64,000 nt of DNA from Streptomyces sp. Tue6028 (lineage in GTDB: Bacteria > Actinomycetota > Actinomycetes > Streptomycetales > Streptomycetaceae): contig NZ_MLCE01000010.1 in the NCBI RefSeq assembly GCF_002300165.1, positions 124,001 through 188,000 of the forward strand, in the 5' to 3' direction. Made by a program: the position numbers and the translations under genes. The notes below the pieces were generated by a model. It was not told where the DNA came from, did no database searches, and saw only the letters and a list, made by a program, of their open reading frames with translations. Positions 15,930 through 24,572 of the stretch are shown here, one piece after another; within the stretch, counting starts at the first letter, position 1, and every line of letters starts with the position of its first letter.

Positions 15930-16844
15930 CTACCCCGCTCCGTACACCGCGCCGGGCGCCTCCGCCGCCGCCAGCAGTTTCAGCACCGTCTCGCCCGCCT
16001 CCGCCGGGGTGCGGCGCGCACCCTTGTCCGCGCTCGGGCCCGGCCGCCAGCCCTCCATCACGGTGATCCGTCCGCCTTCGGTCTCGAAGACCCGGCCGGT
16101 GACCCCGGCGCCGGCGGCCGAGCCCAGCCAGACGACGAGCGGTGAGACGTTCTCGGGGGCCATGGCGTCGAACCCGGTCCCGGGCGCGGCCATGGTCTCG
16201 GCGAACGTCCCCTCGGTCATCCGCGTACGGGCCGCCGGGGCGATCGCGTTGACCTGGACGCCGTAGCGCCCCAGCTCCGCGGCGGCGACGAGGGTCAGCC
16301 CGACGATCCCCGCCTTGGCCGCGCTGTAGTTGCCCTGCCCGACCGAGCCCAGCAGTCCGGCTCCGCTGCTGGTGTTGACGACGCGGGCCGACGGGGTCCG
16401 TCCCGCCTTGGCCTCGGTGCGCCAGTGCGCCGCCGCGTGCTTCAACGGCAGGAAGTGCCCCTTCAGATGGACGCGCATCACGGCGTCCCAGTCGTCCTCG
16501 TCGAGATTGACGAGCATCCGGTCACGCAGGAACCCGGCGTTGTTGACGAGGGTGTCGAGGCGGCCGTACGTCTCCAGGGCGGTGCGGACCAGCGACGCGG
16601 CGCCCTCGGCGGTCGCGATGTCGCCGCCGTGCGCCACCGCTTCGCCGCCCGCCGTGCGGATCTCCTCGGCCACCAGCGCGGCCGGGCCCCTCTCCCCCGG
16701 CGTGCCGTCGAGGCCGACGCCGAGGTCGTTCACCACGATCCGGGCACCCTCGGCGGCGAACGCGAGGGCGTGCGCCCTCCCGAGCCCGCGGCCCGCCCCC
16801 GTGACGACGACGACCCGCCCTTCGCACAGCGGCCGTTCACTCAT
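15930..16844 (-). CDS. Short-chain dehydrogenase/reductase of the steroid locus (Rv3548c-like)
   Basis: A 304-residue SDR with the cofactor motif TGAGRGLGRAHA (about 15-26), NNAG, the catalytic Ser of NTSSGAG and the YSAAK pair. The extended C-terminus and length match the SDR encoded beside Rv3549c and echA20 in the Mycobacterium tuberculosis KstR2 regulon, and the gene order is the same here. The substrate is not established; a hydroxylated intermediate of C/D-ring degradation is likely. It overlaps the upstream SDR gene by four bases (ATGA), so the two should be translationally coupled and under the operator at 17649. Confidence 0.85.
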   Translation of the reverse strand: MSERPLCEGRVVVVTGAGRGLGRAHALAFAAEGARIVVNDLGVGLDGTPGERGPAALVAEEIRTAGGEAVAHGGDIATAEGAASLVRTALETYGRLDTLVNNAGFLRDRMLVNLDEDDWDAVMRVHLKGHFLPLKHAAAHWRTEAKAGRTPSARVVNTSSGAGLLGSVGQGNYSAAKAGIVGLTLVAAAELGRYGVQVNAIAPAARTRMTEGTFAETMAAPGTGFDAMAPENVSPLVVWLGSAAGAGVTGRVFETEGGRITVMEGWRPGPSADKGARRTPAEAGETVLKLLAAAEAPGAVYGAG

Positions 16845-17602
16845 CGCGCGTCTCCCTTCTCCTTGTTGACCGTCGCGGCGTCCAGGAACGCCGGCCGCTC
16901 CCCGCCGCCGTGGACGAGGAGCGAGGCCCCGCTGATGTACGCGGCGGCGTCCGACGCGAGGAAGACGGCGGCCTCCCCGACGTCCGACGGCCGGGCGAGG
17001 CGGCCCAGCGGGACGGTGCCGGCGACGGCCGCGACCCCGTCCTCACCGCCGTAGTGCAGATGGGCCAGCTCGGTGCGGACCATGCCGACGACCAGCGTGT
17101 TGACCCGGACGTCGGGGGCCCATTCGACGGCCATCGAGCGGGCGAGGTTCTCCAGCCCCGCCTTGGCCGCGCCGTACGCCGCCGACCCGGGTGACGGCCG
17201 TGTCCCGCTCACGCTGCCGATCATCACGATGGAGCCCCCGGCCCGCCTGAGGTGCTCGTACGCGGCGAGCGAGGCGGTGAGCGGCACGGTGAGGTTGAGC
17301 TCGATCACCCGGGCGTGCCGCCCCGCGTCCGCTTGTGCCAGCGGGCGGTAGGGGGCGCCGCCCGCGTTGTTGACCAGGACGTCCAGTCGCGGCAGGGCGT
17401 CGAAGAAGGCGTGGACGGCGGCCGTGTCGCGCAGGTCGACGGAGACGAAGTCGACGCCCTCCAGCGGGACTTCGGGCGGTCTGCGCGCGCAGACCACGAC
17501 CCGCGCGCCGGTCCGTGCGAAGGCCCGCGCGATCCCGGCCCCGACACCACGGGTGCCGCCGGTGACGACGACCGTCCTGCCGTCGCGATCCAGGTTGTCC
17601 AC
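16841..17602 (-). CDS. Short-chain dehydrogenase/reductase of the steroid locus (Rv3549c-like)
   Basis: A 253-residue classical SDR: TGGTRGVGAGIARAF cofactor loop, NNAGG, catalytic Ser in IGSVSG and the YGAAKAG motif. The GTG start at 17602 is preceded by GGGAGG at four bases. It is the first gene of a two-SDR unit, divergent from echA20 across an 83-bp gap holding the KstR2-like palindrome. The position matches Rv3549c in the mycobacterial HIP degradation cluster. The exact substrate is unknown. Confidence 0.85.
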   Translation of the reverse strand: MDNLDRDGRTVVVTGGTRGVGAGIARAFARTGARVVVCARRPPEVPLEGVDFVSVDLRDTAAVHAFFDALPRLDVLVNNAGGAPYRPLAQADAGRHARVIELNLTVPLTASLAAYEHLRRAGGSIVMIGSVSGTRPSPGSAAYGAAKAGLENLARSMAVEWAPDVRVNTLVVGMVRTELAHLHYGGEDGVAAVAGTVPLGRLARPSDVGEAAVFLASDAAAYISGASLLVHGGGERPAFLDAATVNKEKGDAR

Positions 17603-17648
17603 AGGGCCTCCCGCGCGGATGCATTCGCTGCTAGCTTCGAGATTGCAC

Positions 17649-17666
17649 CTAACAAACGTTTGGTGG
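17649..17666. promoter_or_regulatory. KstR2-like operator, echA20/SDR divergent promoter
   Basis: CTAACAAACGTTTGGTGG is an imperfect palindrome between the divergent SDR and echA20 genes. It matches the reverse complement of the site at 24527-24544 at 15 of 18 positions, and both contain the CAA...TTG core expected of a TetR-type (KstR2-like) site. Control of both flanking units is inferred. Confidence 0.7.
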
Positions 17667-17685
17667 AAAGGTAGCTGATGCGCCC

Positions 17686-18438
17686 ATGGGTGTCTCCACC
17701 TCGTCCCCGGAAAAGGGGATTTCCGTCGTCACGGTCGACTACCCCCCGGTGAACGCGCTGCCGGTCAGCGGCTGGTTCGCCCTGGCCGACGCGATCCGCG
17801 CGGCGGGCCGCGACCCCGCCCATCGCTGCGTGGTGCTGGCGGCCGAGGGACGCGGGTTCAACGCGGGAGTCGACATCAAGGAGATGCAGCGCGACCAGGA
17901 CGGCCACACCGCGCTCCTCGGCGCCAACAGCGGCTGTGCGGAGGCCTTCGCCGCGGTGTACGAGTGCGAGGTCCCGGTCGTGGCCGCGGTGCACGGCTTC
18001 TGCCTGGGCGGCGGCATAGGCCTCGTGGGGAACGCGGACGCGATCGTGGCGAGCGAGGACGCCACCTTCGGTCTCCCCGAGCTGGACCGGGGCGCGCTCG
18101 GCGCGGCCACGCATCTGGCCCGGCTGGTCCCGCAGCACCTGATGCGCGCGCTGTACTACACCTCACGCACGGCGAGCGCGGCCGAACTGCACGCGCACGG
18201 CTCCGTGTGGCGGGTCGTCGGGCGGGAGCGGCTGCGCGCCGCCGCGCTGGAGCTGGCCCGCGAGATAGCCGCCAAGGACGGCCGGCTCATCCGCCTCGCC
18301 AAGGCCGCGATCAACGGCATCGACCCCGTCGACGTGCGCCGCAGCTACCGCTTCGAGCAGGGCTTCACCTTCGAGGCCAACCTGAGCGGGGTGGCCGACC
18401 GCGTCCGCGGCACCTTCGGCAAGGAGGCCGTCCAGTGA
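17686..18438 (+). CDS. echA20: EchA20-like enoyl-CoA hydratase/hydrolase of steroid D-ring opening
   Basis: A 250-residue crotonase-fold protein. The oxyanion-hole segments are GFNAGVDIKEM (about residue 60) and HGFCLGGGIGL (about 105). In mycobacteria EchA20 hydrolyses the remaining D ring of HIEC-CoA, producing the substrate of IpdAB. The assignment here rests on the crotonase fold and on the order echA20-ipdA-ipdB-ipdC, identical to that of M. tuberculosis. It overlaps ipdA by four bases (GTGA). The ribosome site is weak, with GGAAAGG 14 bases from the ATG. Confidence 0.88.
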   Translation: MGVSTSSPEKGISVVTVDYPPVNALPVSGWFALADAIRAAGRDPAHRCVVLAAEGRGFNAGVDIKEMQRDQDGHTALLGANSGCAEAFAAVYECEVPVVAAVHGFCLGGGIGLVGNADAIVASEDATFGLPELDRGALGAATHLARLVPQHLMRALYYTSRTASAAELHAHGSVWRVVGRERLRAAALELAREIAAKDGRLIRLAKAAINGIDPVDVRRSYRFEQGFTFEANLSGVADRVRGTFGKEAVQ

Positions 18439-19301
18439 CCGACAAGACCATGTCCGCGGATCAGGCCGTCGCCCGCCTGGAGAGCGGGATGACCCTGGGC
18501 ATCGGCGGCTGGGGCGCACGCCGCAAGCCGATGGCCCTGGTCAGGGCCCTGCTCCGTACCGAGGTCACGGACCTCACCGTCGTGTCGTACGGCGGCCCGG
18601 ACGTGGGCCTGCTGGCCGCCGCCGGACGCATCCGCAAGCTCGTCACCGCCTTCGTCACCCTCGACTCGATCCCCCTCGAACCGCACTACCGCGCGGTGCG
18701 GGAGAGCGGCGCCATCGAGCTGACGGAGGTCGACGAGGCGATGTTCATGTGGGGGCTGCACGCCGCAGCGAACCGGCTGCCGTTCCTGCCGGTGCGGGCG
18801 GGCCTCGGCTCGGACGTCCTGGGGGCCGACCGGGGCCTGCGGACGGTCACCTCGCCGTACGCCGACCCGTCCACGGGAGTGCGCGAGGAGTTCGTCGCCA
18901 TGCCCGCGCTGCGCCTCGACGCGGCCCTGGTCCACATGAACCGCGCGGACCGCCTGGGCAACGGCCAGTATCTGGGCCCCGACCCGTACTTCGACGACCT
19001 GTTCTGCGAGGCGGCGGACGCGGCGTACGTCTCCTGCGAGCGGATCGTGGACACTGCGGACCTCATCAAGGAGGCCGCCCCGCAGACGCTGCTGCTCCAG
19101 CGGTCGAGCGTGACGGGCGTCGTGGAGACGCCGAACGGCGCGCACTTCACCTCCTGCGCCCCCGACTACGGACGCGACGAGGCCTTCCAGAAGCTGTACG
19201 CGACCACCGGGCACGCCGAGTTCGCCGAGCGCTTCCTGAGCGGCGACGAACACGCCTATCAACGCGCCGTCCAGGCCTGGCGGAAGGAGGGGACCCCGTG
19301 A
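18435..19301 (+). CDS. ipdA: IpdA, alpha subunit of the COCHEA-CoA hydrolase
   Basis: A 288-residue class I CoA-transferase-like protein. With IpdB it forms the heteromer that hydrolytically opens the last steroid ring (ring C, as COCHEA-CoA). The N-terminal GMTLGIGGWGARRKPMALVRALL glycine-rich segment and the later NRADRLGNGQYLG are typical of this fold. GTG 18435 overlaps the echA20 stop and its own stop overlaps the ipdB start, so the subunits are translationally coupled, as expected for a fixed stoichiometry. Confidence 0.9.
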   Translation: MTDKTMSADQAVARLESGMTLGIGGWGARRKPMALVRALLRTEVTDLTVVSYGGPDVGLLAAAGRIRKLVTAFVTLDSIPLEPHYRAVRESGAIELTEVDEAMFMWGLHAAANRLPFLPVRAGLGSDVLGADRGLRTVTSPYADPSTGVREEFVAMPALRLDAALVHMNRADRLGNGQYLGPDPYFDDLFCEAADAAYVSCERIVDTADLIKEAAPQTLLLQRSSVTGVVETPNGAHFTSCAPDYGRDEAFQKLYATTGHAEFAERFLSGDEHAYQRAVQAWRKEGTP

Positions 19302-20047
19302 GGACGACCCGCGCCGAGTACTGCGTGATCGCCTGCGCCGAGGCCTGGCGGGGCGACGGCGAGGTGCTCGCCAGCCCCATGGGCCTGATCCCCTCCATCG
19401 CCGCCCGCCTCGCCCGGCGCACCTTCTCGCCCGACCTGCTGCTCACCGACGGCGAGGCCATGCTCGTCGGCCCCGACGGCACGCCCGAGGGCTGGCTGCC
19501 CTACCGCCGGCATCTCACGGCGGTCACCGGCGGGCGCCGTCACGTGATGATGGGCGCGAGCCAGATCGACCGCTTCGGCAACCAGAACATCTCCCGCATC
19601 GGCGACCGGGAGCGCCCCGCACGTCAGCTGCTGGGCGTGCGCGGCGCCCCGGTCAACACCCTGAACAACCCGACGAGTTACTGGATCCCGAAGCACTCCC
19701 CGCGCGTCTTCGTCGAGCGGGTCGACATGGTGTGCGGCGTAGGGTACGACCGCGCCGCCGCCGCGGGTCCGAGCGCCGCCCGCTTCCACCGCCTGCCGCG
19801 CGTGGTGACCGATCTCGCCGTCCTCGACTTCGCGACACCCGACCGCTCGATGCGGCTGGCCTCGGTGCACCCGGGTGTCACGGTCGACGAGGTCCGGGCG
19901 GCCACGGGCTTCGCACTGACCGTCCCCGACGAGGTGCCGGCCACCCGAGAACCGACGGATCGGGAGCTGGAGTTGATCCGCGAGGTCATCGATCCGACCG
20001 GGGCGCGCGACCGTGAGGTCCCTCCGGCGGGGCGGGGCGGGCGCTGA
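19298..20047 (+). CDS. ipdB: IpdB, beta subunit of the COCHEA-CoA hydrolase
   Basis: A 249-residue partner of IpdA with the beta-type CoA-transferase fold. The segment VMMGASQIDRFGNQNISRIGD and the ASVHPGVTVDEVRAATGF ending typical of CoA-transferase beta chains are visible. GTG 19298 overlaps the ipdA stop (GTGA) and the stop shares one base with the ipdC start (TGATG). Ring opening yields a linear CoA thioester for beta-oxidation by the fadE/fadA genes of the same locus. Confidence 0.9.
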   Translation: MRTTRAEYCVIACAEAWRGDGEVLASPMGLIPSIAARLARRTFSPDLLLTDGEAMLVGPDGTPEGWLPYRRHLTAVTGGRRHVMMGASQIDRFGNQNISRIGDRERPARQLLGVRGAPVNTLNNPTSYWIPKHSPRVFVERVDMVCGVGYDRAAAAGPSAARFHRLPRVVTDLAVLDFATPDRSMRLASVHPGVTVDEVRAATGFALTVPDEVPATREPTDRELELIREVIDPTGARDREVPPAGRGGR

Positions 20048-21111
20048 TGGAGACCGCGCTGACCCGGCTCGTCGGGGTCCGTCACCCCCTCGTGCAGACC
20101 GGGATGGGCTGGGTGGCGGGCCCCCGTCTCGTCTCGGCGACGGCGAACGCCGGTGCGCTGGGTGTCCTGGCCTCCGCGACCATGACGCCCGACCGGCTGC
20201 GGGAGGCCGTGCGGGAGGTCAAGTCCCGTACGGACCAGCCGTTCGGGGTGAATCTGCGCGCCGACGCCGGGGACGCGGGAGACCGGGTGCGGATCATCAT
20301 CGACGAGGGCGTCCGCGTCGCGTCCTTCGCGCTCGCCCCCTCACGCGAACTGATCGCCGAGCTGAAGGAGGCCGGCGTGGTCGTCGTCCCGTCCGTCGGC
20401 GCCCGACGGCACGCGGAGAAGGTGGCCGCGTGGGGCGCGGACGCCGTGATCGTGCAGGGCGGCGAGGGCGGCGGCCACACCGGGGAGGTGGCGACGACGG
20501 TGCTGCTGCCCCAGGTGGTGGACGCGGTCCGCATACCGGTCGTCGCCGCGGGCGGCTTCCACGACGGGCGGGGGCTGGTGGCCGCGCTGGCGTACGGCGC
20601 GGCGGGCATCGCCATGGGCACCCGTTTCCTGCTCACCTCGGACTCCACCGTCCCCGACGCGGTGAAGGCGAGGTACCTGGCGGCGACGGTCAAGGACGTC
20701 ACGGTGACCAGGGCGGTCGACGGGCTGCCGCACCGCATGCTGCGCAGCGAGCTCGTCGACTCCCTGGAGCGGTCCGGCCGTGCCCGGACGCTGGTCCGGG
20801 CCGTGCACCGGGCGGCCGGCTTCCGGCGGCTGTCCGGACTGTCCTGGTCGCGGATGGTCCGTGACGGCCTGGCCATGAAGCACGGCCGGGACCTGACATG
20901 GAGCCAGGTCCTGCTCGCCGCCAACACCCCCATGCTGCTGCGGGCGTCGATGGTGGAGGGGCGCACGGATCTGGGGGTGATGGCGTCGGGGCAGGTCGCG
21001 GGTGTCATCGAGGACCTGCCGACGTGCGCCGAGCTGGTCACCCGCGTGATGGCCCAGGCGCAGGAAACCCTCGGCGCCCTGCCGGACCCCGATGCTTCAA
21101 TGCCCGCATGA
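20047..21111 (+). CDS. ipdC: IpdC, NMPD-like flavin-dependent oxidoreductase
   Basis: A 354-residue TIM-barrel flavoprotein of the nitronate monooxygenase/2-nitropropane dioxygenase superfamily. Visible motifs are HPLVQTGMGWVAGPRLVSA, VVPSVGARRHAEK, QGGEGGGHTG and the phosphate-binding AAGGFHDGRGLVAALAYGAAGIAMGTRF. In mycobacteria and rhodococci IpdC acts on the HIP-CoA intermediate before D-ring hydrolysis. Its position after ipdB and overlap with the next gene (ATGA) match an ipd operon. Confidence 0.88.
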   Translation: METALTRLVGVRHPLVQTGMGWVAGPRLVSATANAGALGVLASATMTPDRLREAVREVKSRTDQPFGVNLRADAGDAGDRVRIIIDEGVRVASFALAPSRELIAELKEAGVVVVPSVGARRHAEKVAAWGADAVIVQGGEGGGHTGEVATTVLLPQVVDAVRIPVVAAGGFHDGRGLVAALAYGAAGIAMGTRFLLTSDSTVPDAVKARYLAATVKDVTVTRAVDGLPHRMLRSELVDSLERSGRARTLVRAVHRAAGFRRLSGLSWSRMVRDGLAMKHGRDLTWSQVLLAANTPMLLRASMVEGRTDLGVMASGQVAGVIEDLPTCAELVTRVMAQAQETLGALPDPDASMPA

Positions 21112-21752
21112 ATCAGTCGATCAACGAGCCGTGGGGCCTCAGCGTCTTCGGTGCGGGAAGCGTCCGGCTGGAACCCCAGCTGGTGCGGGTGAGACTCACC
21201 ATCGATGTCCTGGAGCCTTCCCCGGACCGGGCCTTCCAGGAGGCGGGTGCATCGGTGTCCCGGCTGCGGGAGACGCTGCGCACGCACCGCATACCGGACG
21301 CGTCGGTGTCCGGTTCCCGCCTCAAGCTCAACTCGGAGTACGAGGGGTACAGCAGCGACCGCAAGTTCCTCGGGTACCGCTGCCGGGCTTCGTACGCGGT
21401 GGAGACCGAGGCCATCGACACCCTCCAGCAGCTGATCGTGGACGCGGTCGAGGCGGGTGCCAACCGCGTCGAGGACGTCGTCTTCGACGTCCGGGACAAG
21501 CCGGCGGTCCGCGACGAGGCGCGCCGCAGGGCGGTGGCGGCGGCCCGCCGCAAGGCCGAGGTGTACGCGGAGGCCGCGGGGGTCGAGCTGGGCACGGTGC
21601 TGCACATCCAGGACGTGGACGCGGAGTCCTGGGAGCTGCGCGGCGGCGGGCGCGGGCACGGCAGCGGCGGCGGGAACTCCGACGGCGACCTGGCGCCCGG
21701 CATGGTGGAGGTGCACGGAGCCGTGCTGCTGGGCTTCTCCCTCGTCCGCTGA
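21108..21752 (+). CDS. SIMPL-domain (DUF541) protein coupled to the ipd operon
   Basis: A 214-residue protein with the SIMPL/DUF541 fold: an opening GLSVFGAGSVRLEPQLVRVRLTIDV strand pair and a central KPAVRDEARRRAVAAARRKAEVYAEAAGVELG helix with the family's characteristic ...AR..A...A..LA pattern. A glycine-rich loop lies near residues 176-190. Family members are usually periplasmic or envelope proteins, but no signal peptide is visible here. ATG 21108 overlaps the ipdC stop, so it is translated from the catabolic transcript, yet no role in steroid degradation is known. Confidence 0.8.
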   Translation: MNQSINEPWGLSVFGAGSVRLEPQLVRVRLTIDVLEPSPDRAFQEAGASVSRLRETLRTHRIPDASVSGSRLKLNSEYEGYSSDRKFLGYRCRASYAVETEAIDTLQQLIVDAVEAGANRVEDVVFDVRDKPAVRDEARRRAVAAARRKAEVYAEAAGVELGTVLHIQDVDAESWELRGGGRGHGSGGGNSDGDLAPGMVEVHGAVLLGFSLVR

Positions 21753-21761
21753 GGCCGCTCC

Positions 21762-21797
21762 GGCGTCACCCGGCCCCCCCCCGGGCCGGGTGACGCC
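21762..21797. terminator. Bidirectional terminator between ipd operon and fadA6
   Basis: A perfect 15-bp stem, GGCGTCACCCGGCCC at 21762-21776 pairing with 21783-21797, around a loop of six C residues. It sits between convergent genes and can serve both. Confidence 0.88.
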
Positions 21798-21820
21798 CCT
21801 GCGGGGAACTGCCGGGCCGG

Positions 21821-22978
21821 TCAGAGCCGTTCGACGATGGTGACGTTGGCCTGCCCTCCGCCCTCGCACATGGTCTGGAGGCCGAACCTGCCGCCGGTGC
21901 GCTCCAGTTCGTGCAGGAGCGTCGTCATCAGTTTCGCTCCGGTGGCACCGAGCGGGTGGCCCAGCGCGATCGCGCCACCGTTGACGTTGACCTTGTCCGG
22001 GTCTGCGCCGGTCTCCTTGAGCCAGGCGAGGACGACCGGGGCGAAGGCTTCGTTGATCTCGACGAGGTCGATCTCGTCGAGGGACATGCCGGTCTTCTTC
22101 AGGGCGTACGCCGTCGCGGGGATCGGGGCCGACAGCATCCGGATGGGGTCCTCGCCCCGGACGGAGAGGTGGTGCACGCGGGCGCGCGGAGTCAGTCCGT
22201 GTTCGCGGACCGCGTGCTCCGAGGCGAGCAGGATCGCGGCGGCGCCGTCGGAGACCTGCGAGGAGCAGGCGGCGGTGATGGTGCCGCCCTCGACGACGGG
22301 TTTCAGTCCCGCCATCTTCTCCAGCGAGGTGTCACGGCGCGGGCCCTCGTCGGCCGTCACGTCTCCGTAGGGCACCGTCTCGCGTGCGAAGCGGCCCTCG
22401 TCGAGCGCGCGGACCGCCCGCCGGTGCGAGCACAGTGCGAACTCCTCCTGGGCGCGCCGGTCGATGCCCCACTTCCGGGCGATCGACTCGGCGCCGTGGA
22501 ACTGGTTGACGGGAAGGCTGCCGTAGCGCGCCCGCCAGCCCTCGCTGCCGGCGAAGGGTCCCTCGGTCAGGCCGAGCGGTTCGGCGGCCTGCCGGGAGGC
22601 GAAGGCGATGGGGACGAGGGTCATGTTCTGCACTCCGCCCGCGACCACCAGGTCCTGGGTTCCGGAGAGCACGGCCTGGGCGGCGAAGTGCACGGCCTGC
22701 TGGGAGGACCCGCACTGCCGGTCGACGGTGACCCCCGGCACCTCCTCGGGGAGTCCGGCGGCGAGCCAGCAGGTGCGGGCGATGTCCCCCGCCTGCGGTC
22801 CCACCGCGTCCAGACAGCCGAAGACGACGTCCTCGACGGCGGCCGGGTCGATGCCGGACCGCTCGATCAGGGCCCTCAGGACGTGCGCGCCGAGGTCGGC
22901 CGGGTGGACACCGCCCAGGCCTCCCCCGCGGCGCCCGACGGGCGTGCGGACCGCTTCGACGATGTAGGCCTCGGCCAT
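21821..22978 (-). CDS. fadA6: FadA6-like acetyl-CoA acyltransferase (thiolase)
   Basis: A 385-residue thiolase that should cleave a beta-ketoacyl-CoA from the opened steroid rings. The nucleophilic Cys is in RQCGSSQQ (Cys 89), with NEAFAP, the GGAIALGHPLGATGA His loop and the second catalytic Cys in MCEGGGQA. ATG 22978 is preceded by AAGGAG at five bases. It is last in the ipdF-kstR2-fadA6 unit; the M. tuberculosis counterpart Rv3556c sits in the same cluster next to kstR2. Confidence 0.9.
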   Translation of the reverse strand: MAEAYIVEAVRTPVGRRGGGLGGVHPADLGAHVLRALIERSGIDPAAVEDVVFGCLDAVGPQAGDIARTCWLAAGLPEEVPGVTVDRQCGSSQQAVHFAAQAVLSGTQDLVVAGGVQNMTLVPIAFASRQAAEPLGLTEGPFAGSEGWRARYGSLPVNQFHGAESIARKWGIDRRAQEEFALCSHRRAVRALDEGRFARETVPYGDVTADEGPRRDTSLEKMAGLKPVVEGGTITAACSSQVSDGAAAILLASEHAVREHGLTPRARVHHLSVRGEDPIRMLSAPIPATAYALKKTGMSLDEIDLVEINEAFAPVVLAWLKETGADPDKVNVNGGAIALGHPLGATGAKLMTTLLHELERTGGRFGLQTMCEGGGQANVTIVERL

Positions 22979-23015
22979 GGCGACTCCTTGGCGGACATGG
23001 GGTGTTGGCGTACGG

Positions 23016-23627
23016 CTACTCCCGTGCGGAGATGCCGTCCAGCACCATCGACAGGTACTGCCGGGCGATCTCCTCGGGGCTGTGCTGTCCTCCGGGCCGG
23101 TACCAGGACGCGGCGACCCACACGGTGTCGCGCACGAACCGGTAGGTGAGCCGGATGTCGAGGTCGGCCCGGAAGACCTCGGCGACGACGCCGCGTTCCA
23201 GTGTGCTCAGCCACGCCTTCTCGAAGTTGCGCTGCGATGCGGCGAGGAACGCGAAGCGCTGCTGCGCGGCGAGCTGCCGGGACTCCTTCTGGTAGATCGC
23301 GACGGCCGCCCGATGCCGGTCGATCTCCCGGAAGGACTCCGTGACGAGTGCCTCCAGGGTCTCGCGCGGGCCGAGGCCGGCGTCCAGGACGGCGTCGTAC
23401 CCGCTCCAGAGCTCGTCGAGGAAGGTCCGCAGGATCTCCTCCAGCATCGATTCCTTGGAGTCGAAGTGGTAGTAGAGACTGCCCGCGAGCATCCCGGCCT
23501 CGTCCGCGATCTTGCGTACGGTGGTGGCGTTGTAGCCCTGCTCGGCGAAGACCTCGGCGGCGGTGTCGAGCAGTTCGCGGCGCCGCTCCGGTGTCGCGGT
23601 CACCTGGGGCTTCTTCTTGGTAGGCAC
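23016..23627 (-). CDS. kstR2: TetR-family repressor, KstR2-like
   Basis: A 203-residue TetR protein. The N-terminal helix-turn-helix is AAEVFAEQGYNATTVRKIADEAGMLAGSLYYHFDSKESML (about 22-61), followed by an all-helical ligand domain. In mycobacteria KstR2 represses the HIP genes and is released by HIP-CoA. The assignment rests on length, on position between ipdF and fadA6, and on the two matching palindromes in the locus. No palindrome lies directly upstream of this gene, so it is presumably autoregulated through the ipdF promoter. Confidence 0.85.
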   Translation of the reverse strand: MPTKKKPQVTATPERRRELLDTAAEVFAEQGYNATTVRKIADEAGMLAGSLYYHFDSKESMLEEILRTFLDELWSGYDAVLDAGLGPRETLEALVTESFREIDRHRAAVAIYQKESRQLAAQQRFAFLAASQRNFEKAWLSTLERGVVAEVFRADLDIRLTYRFVRDTVWVAASWYRPGGQHSPEEIARQYLSMVLDGISARE

Positions 23628-23720
23628 GGGTCCATTGTGGTCCCGCGGACCGCGGGGGCCCGCACCGCGGGCGCCGCTGCGCGGGCTGTGCCCGTCCGAC
23701 GCATCGCGCCGGGCCGGCGG

Positions 23721-24512
23721 CTAGGCATGCTGGCTGCTGACGGAGACGACCTCGCCCGTCAGGTACGAGGAGTAGCCGGAGGCCAGGAAGACGATCACGT
23801 TGGCCACCTCCCACGGTTCCGCGTACCGCCCGAAGGCCTCGCGTCCGGTCAGCTCCTCCAGCAGTTCGGAGGTGGTCACCTTCGCCAGGTGGGGGTGCAT
23901 GGCGAGGCTCGGCGAGACGGCGTTGACCCGCACTCCGTAGGCGGCGGCCTCGATCGCCGCGCAGCGGGTGAGCGCCATGACCCCGGCCTTCGCGGCGGCG
24001 TAGTGGGCCTGGCCGGCCTGGGCGCGCCAGCCGACGACGGACGCGTTGTTGACGAGGACTCCTCCGCCGGCCTGCGCCCGGAACAGCCGCAGGGCCGCCC
24101 TGGTGCACCGGAAGGTGCCGGTCAGTGTCACGTCGAGGACCTTCGACCACTGCTCGTCGCTCATGTCGACGACAGGTGAAGTGCCGCCCAGCCCGGCGTT
24201 GTTGACGACGGCGTCCAGGCCTCCGTGCAGGTCCGTGGCCGCCTCGAAGAGCGCCCGGACCTGGGTCTCGTCGGTGACGTCGCAGGGCCGTGCGGCGACA
24301 CGCTCGGCACCGAACTCCGCGGCGAGGGCCTGCTCGGTCTCCTTGAGCCGGCGCGTGTGGGCATCGCTGATCAGAACGCGCGCCCCCTCCTCCAGGAACC
24401 TCCGCGCCGTGGCCCCGCCGATGCCCGCACCCGCCGCGGCGGTGATGACGGCGGTGCGCCCCTCCAGCAGCCCGTGCCCGGGGACGTACGCCGGGCTCTC
24501 GACGTCGCTCAT
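23721..24512 (-). CDS. ipdF: IpdF-like short-chain dehydrogenase
   Basis: A 263-residue SDR, the probable 5-hydroxy-HIP(-CoA) dehydrogenase. The cofactor loop is TAAAGAGIGGATARRF, with an NNAG motif, the catalytic Ser in VNNASVVGW and YAAAK. The long N-terminal leader (VESPAYVPGHGLLEGRTAVIT) is typical of the IpdF (Rv3559c) type. It is divergent from the fadE30-like gene across 60 bp containing the second KstR2-like palindrome, the same pairing as Rv3559c/fadE30 neighbours in mycobacteria. Confidence 0.85.
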   Translation of the reverse strand: MSDVESPAYVPGHGLLEGRTAVITAAAGAGIGGATARRFLEEGARVLISDAHTRRLKETEQALAAEFGAERVAARPCDVTDETQVRALFEAATDLHGGLDAVVNNAGLGGTSPVVDMSDEQWSKVLDVTLTGTFRCTRAALRLFRAQAGGGVLVNNASVVGWRAQAGQAHYAAAKAGVMALTRCAAIEAAAYGVRVNAVSPSLAMHPHLAKVTTSELLEELTGREAFGRYAEPWEVANVIVFLASGYSSYLTGEVVSVSSQHA

Positions 24513-24526
24513 GGCTCCACGCTAAC

Positions 24527-24544
24527 CTACCAAACACTTGTTAG
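24527..24544. promoter_or_regulatory. KstR2-like operator, ipdF/fadE30 divergent promoter
   Basis: CTACCAAACACTTGTTAG lies centrally between ipdF and the fadE30-like gene and overlaps a longer inverted repeat, CCTA...TAGG. It is the partner of the site at 17649-17666. Confidence 0.7.
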
Positions 24545-24572
24545 GGAAGGTTGCCGCCGGAAGGTGCCGCCG

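Noticed and set aside
15663-16145. Plus-strand gene after the marR-type gene
   Set aside because: Pro/Arg/Gly-rich frame running antisense into the SDR gene, without a ribosome site or recognisable domain.
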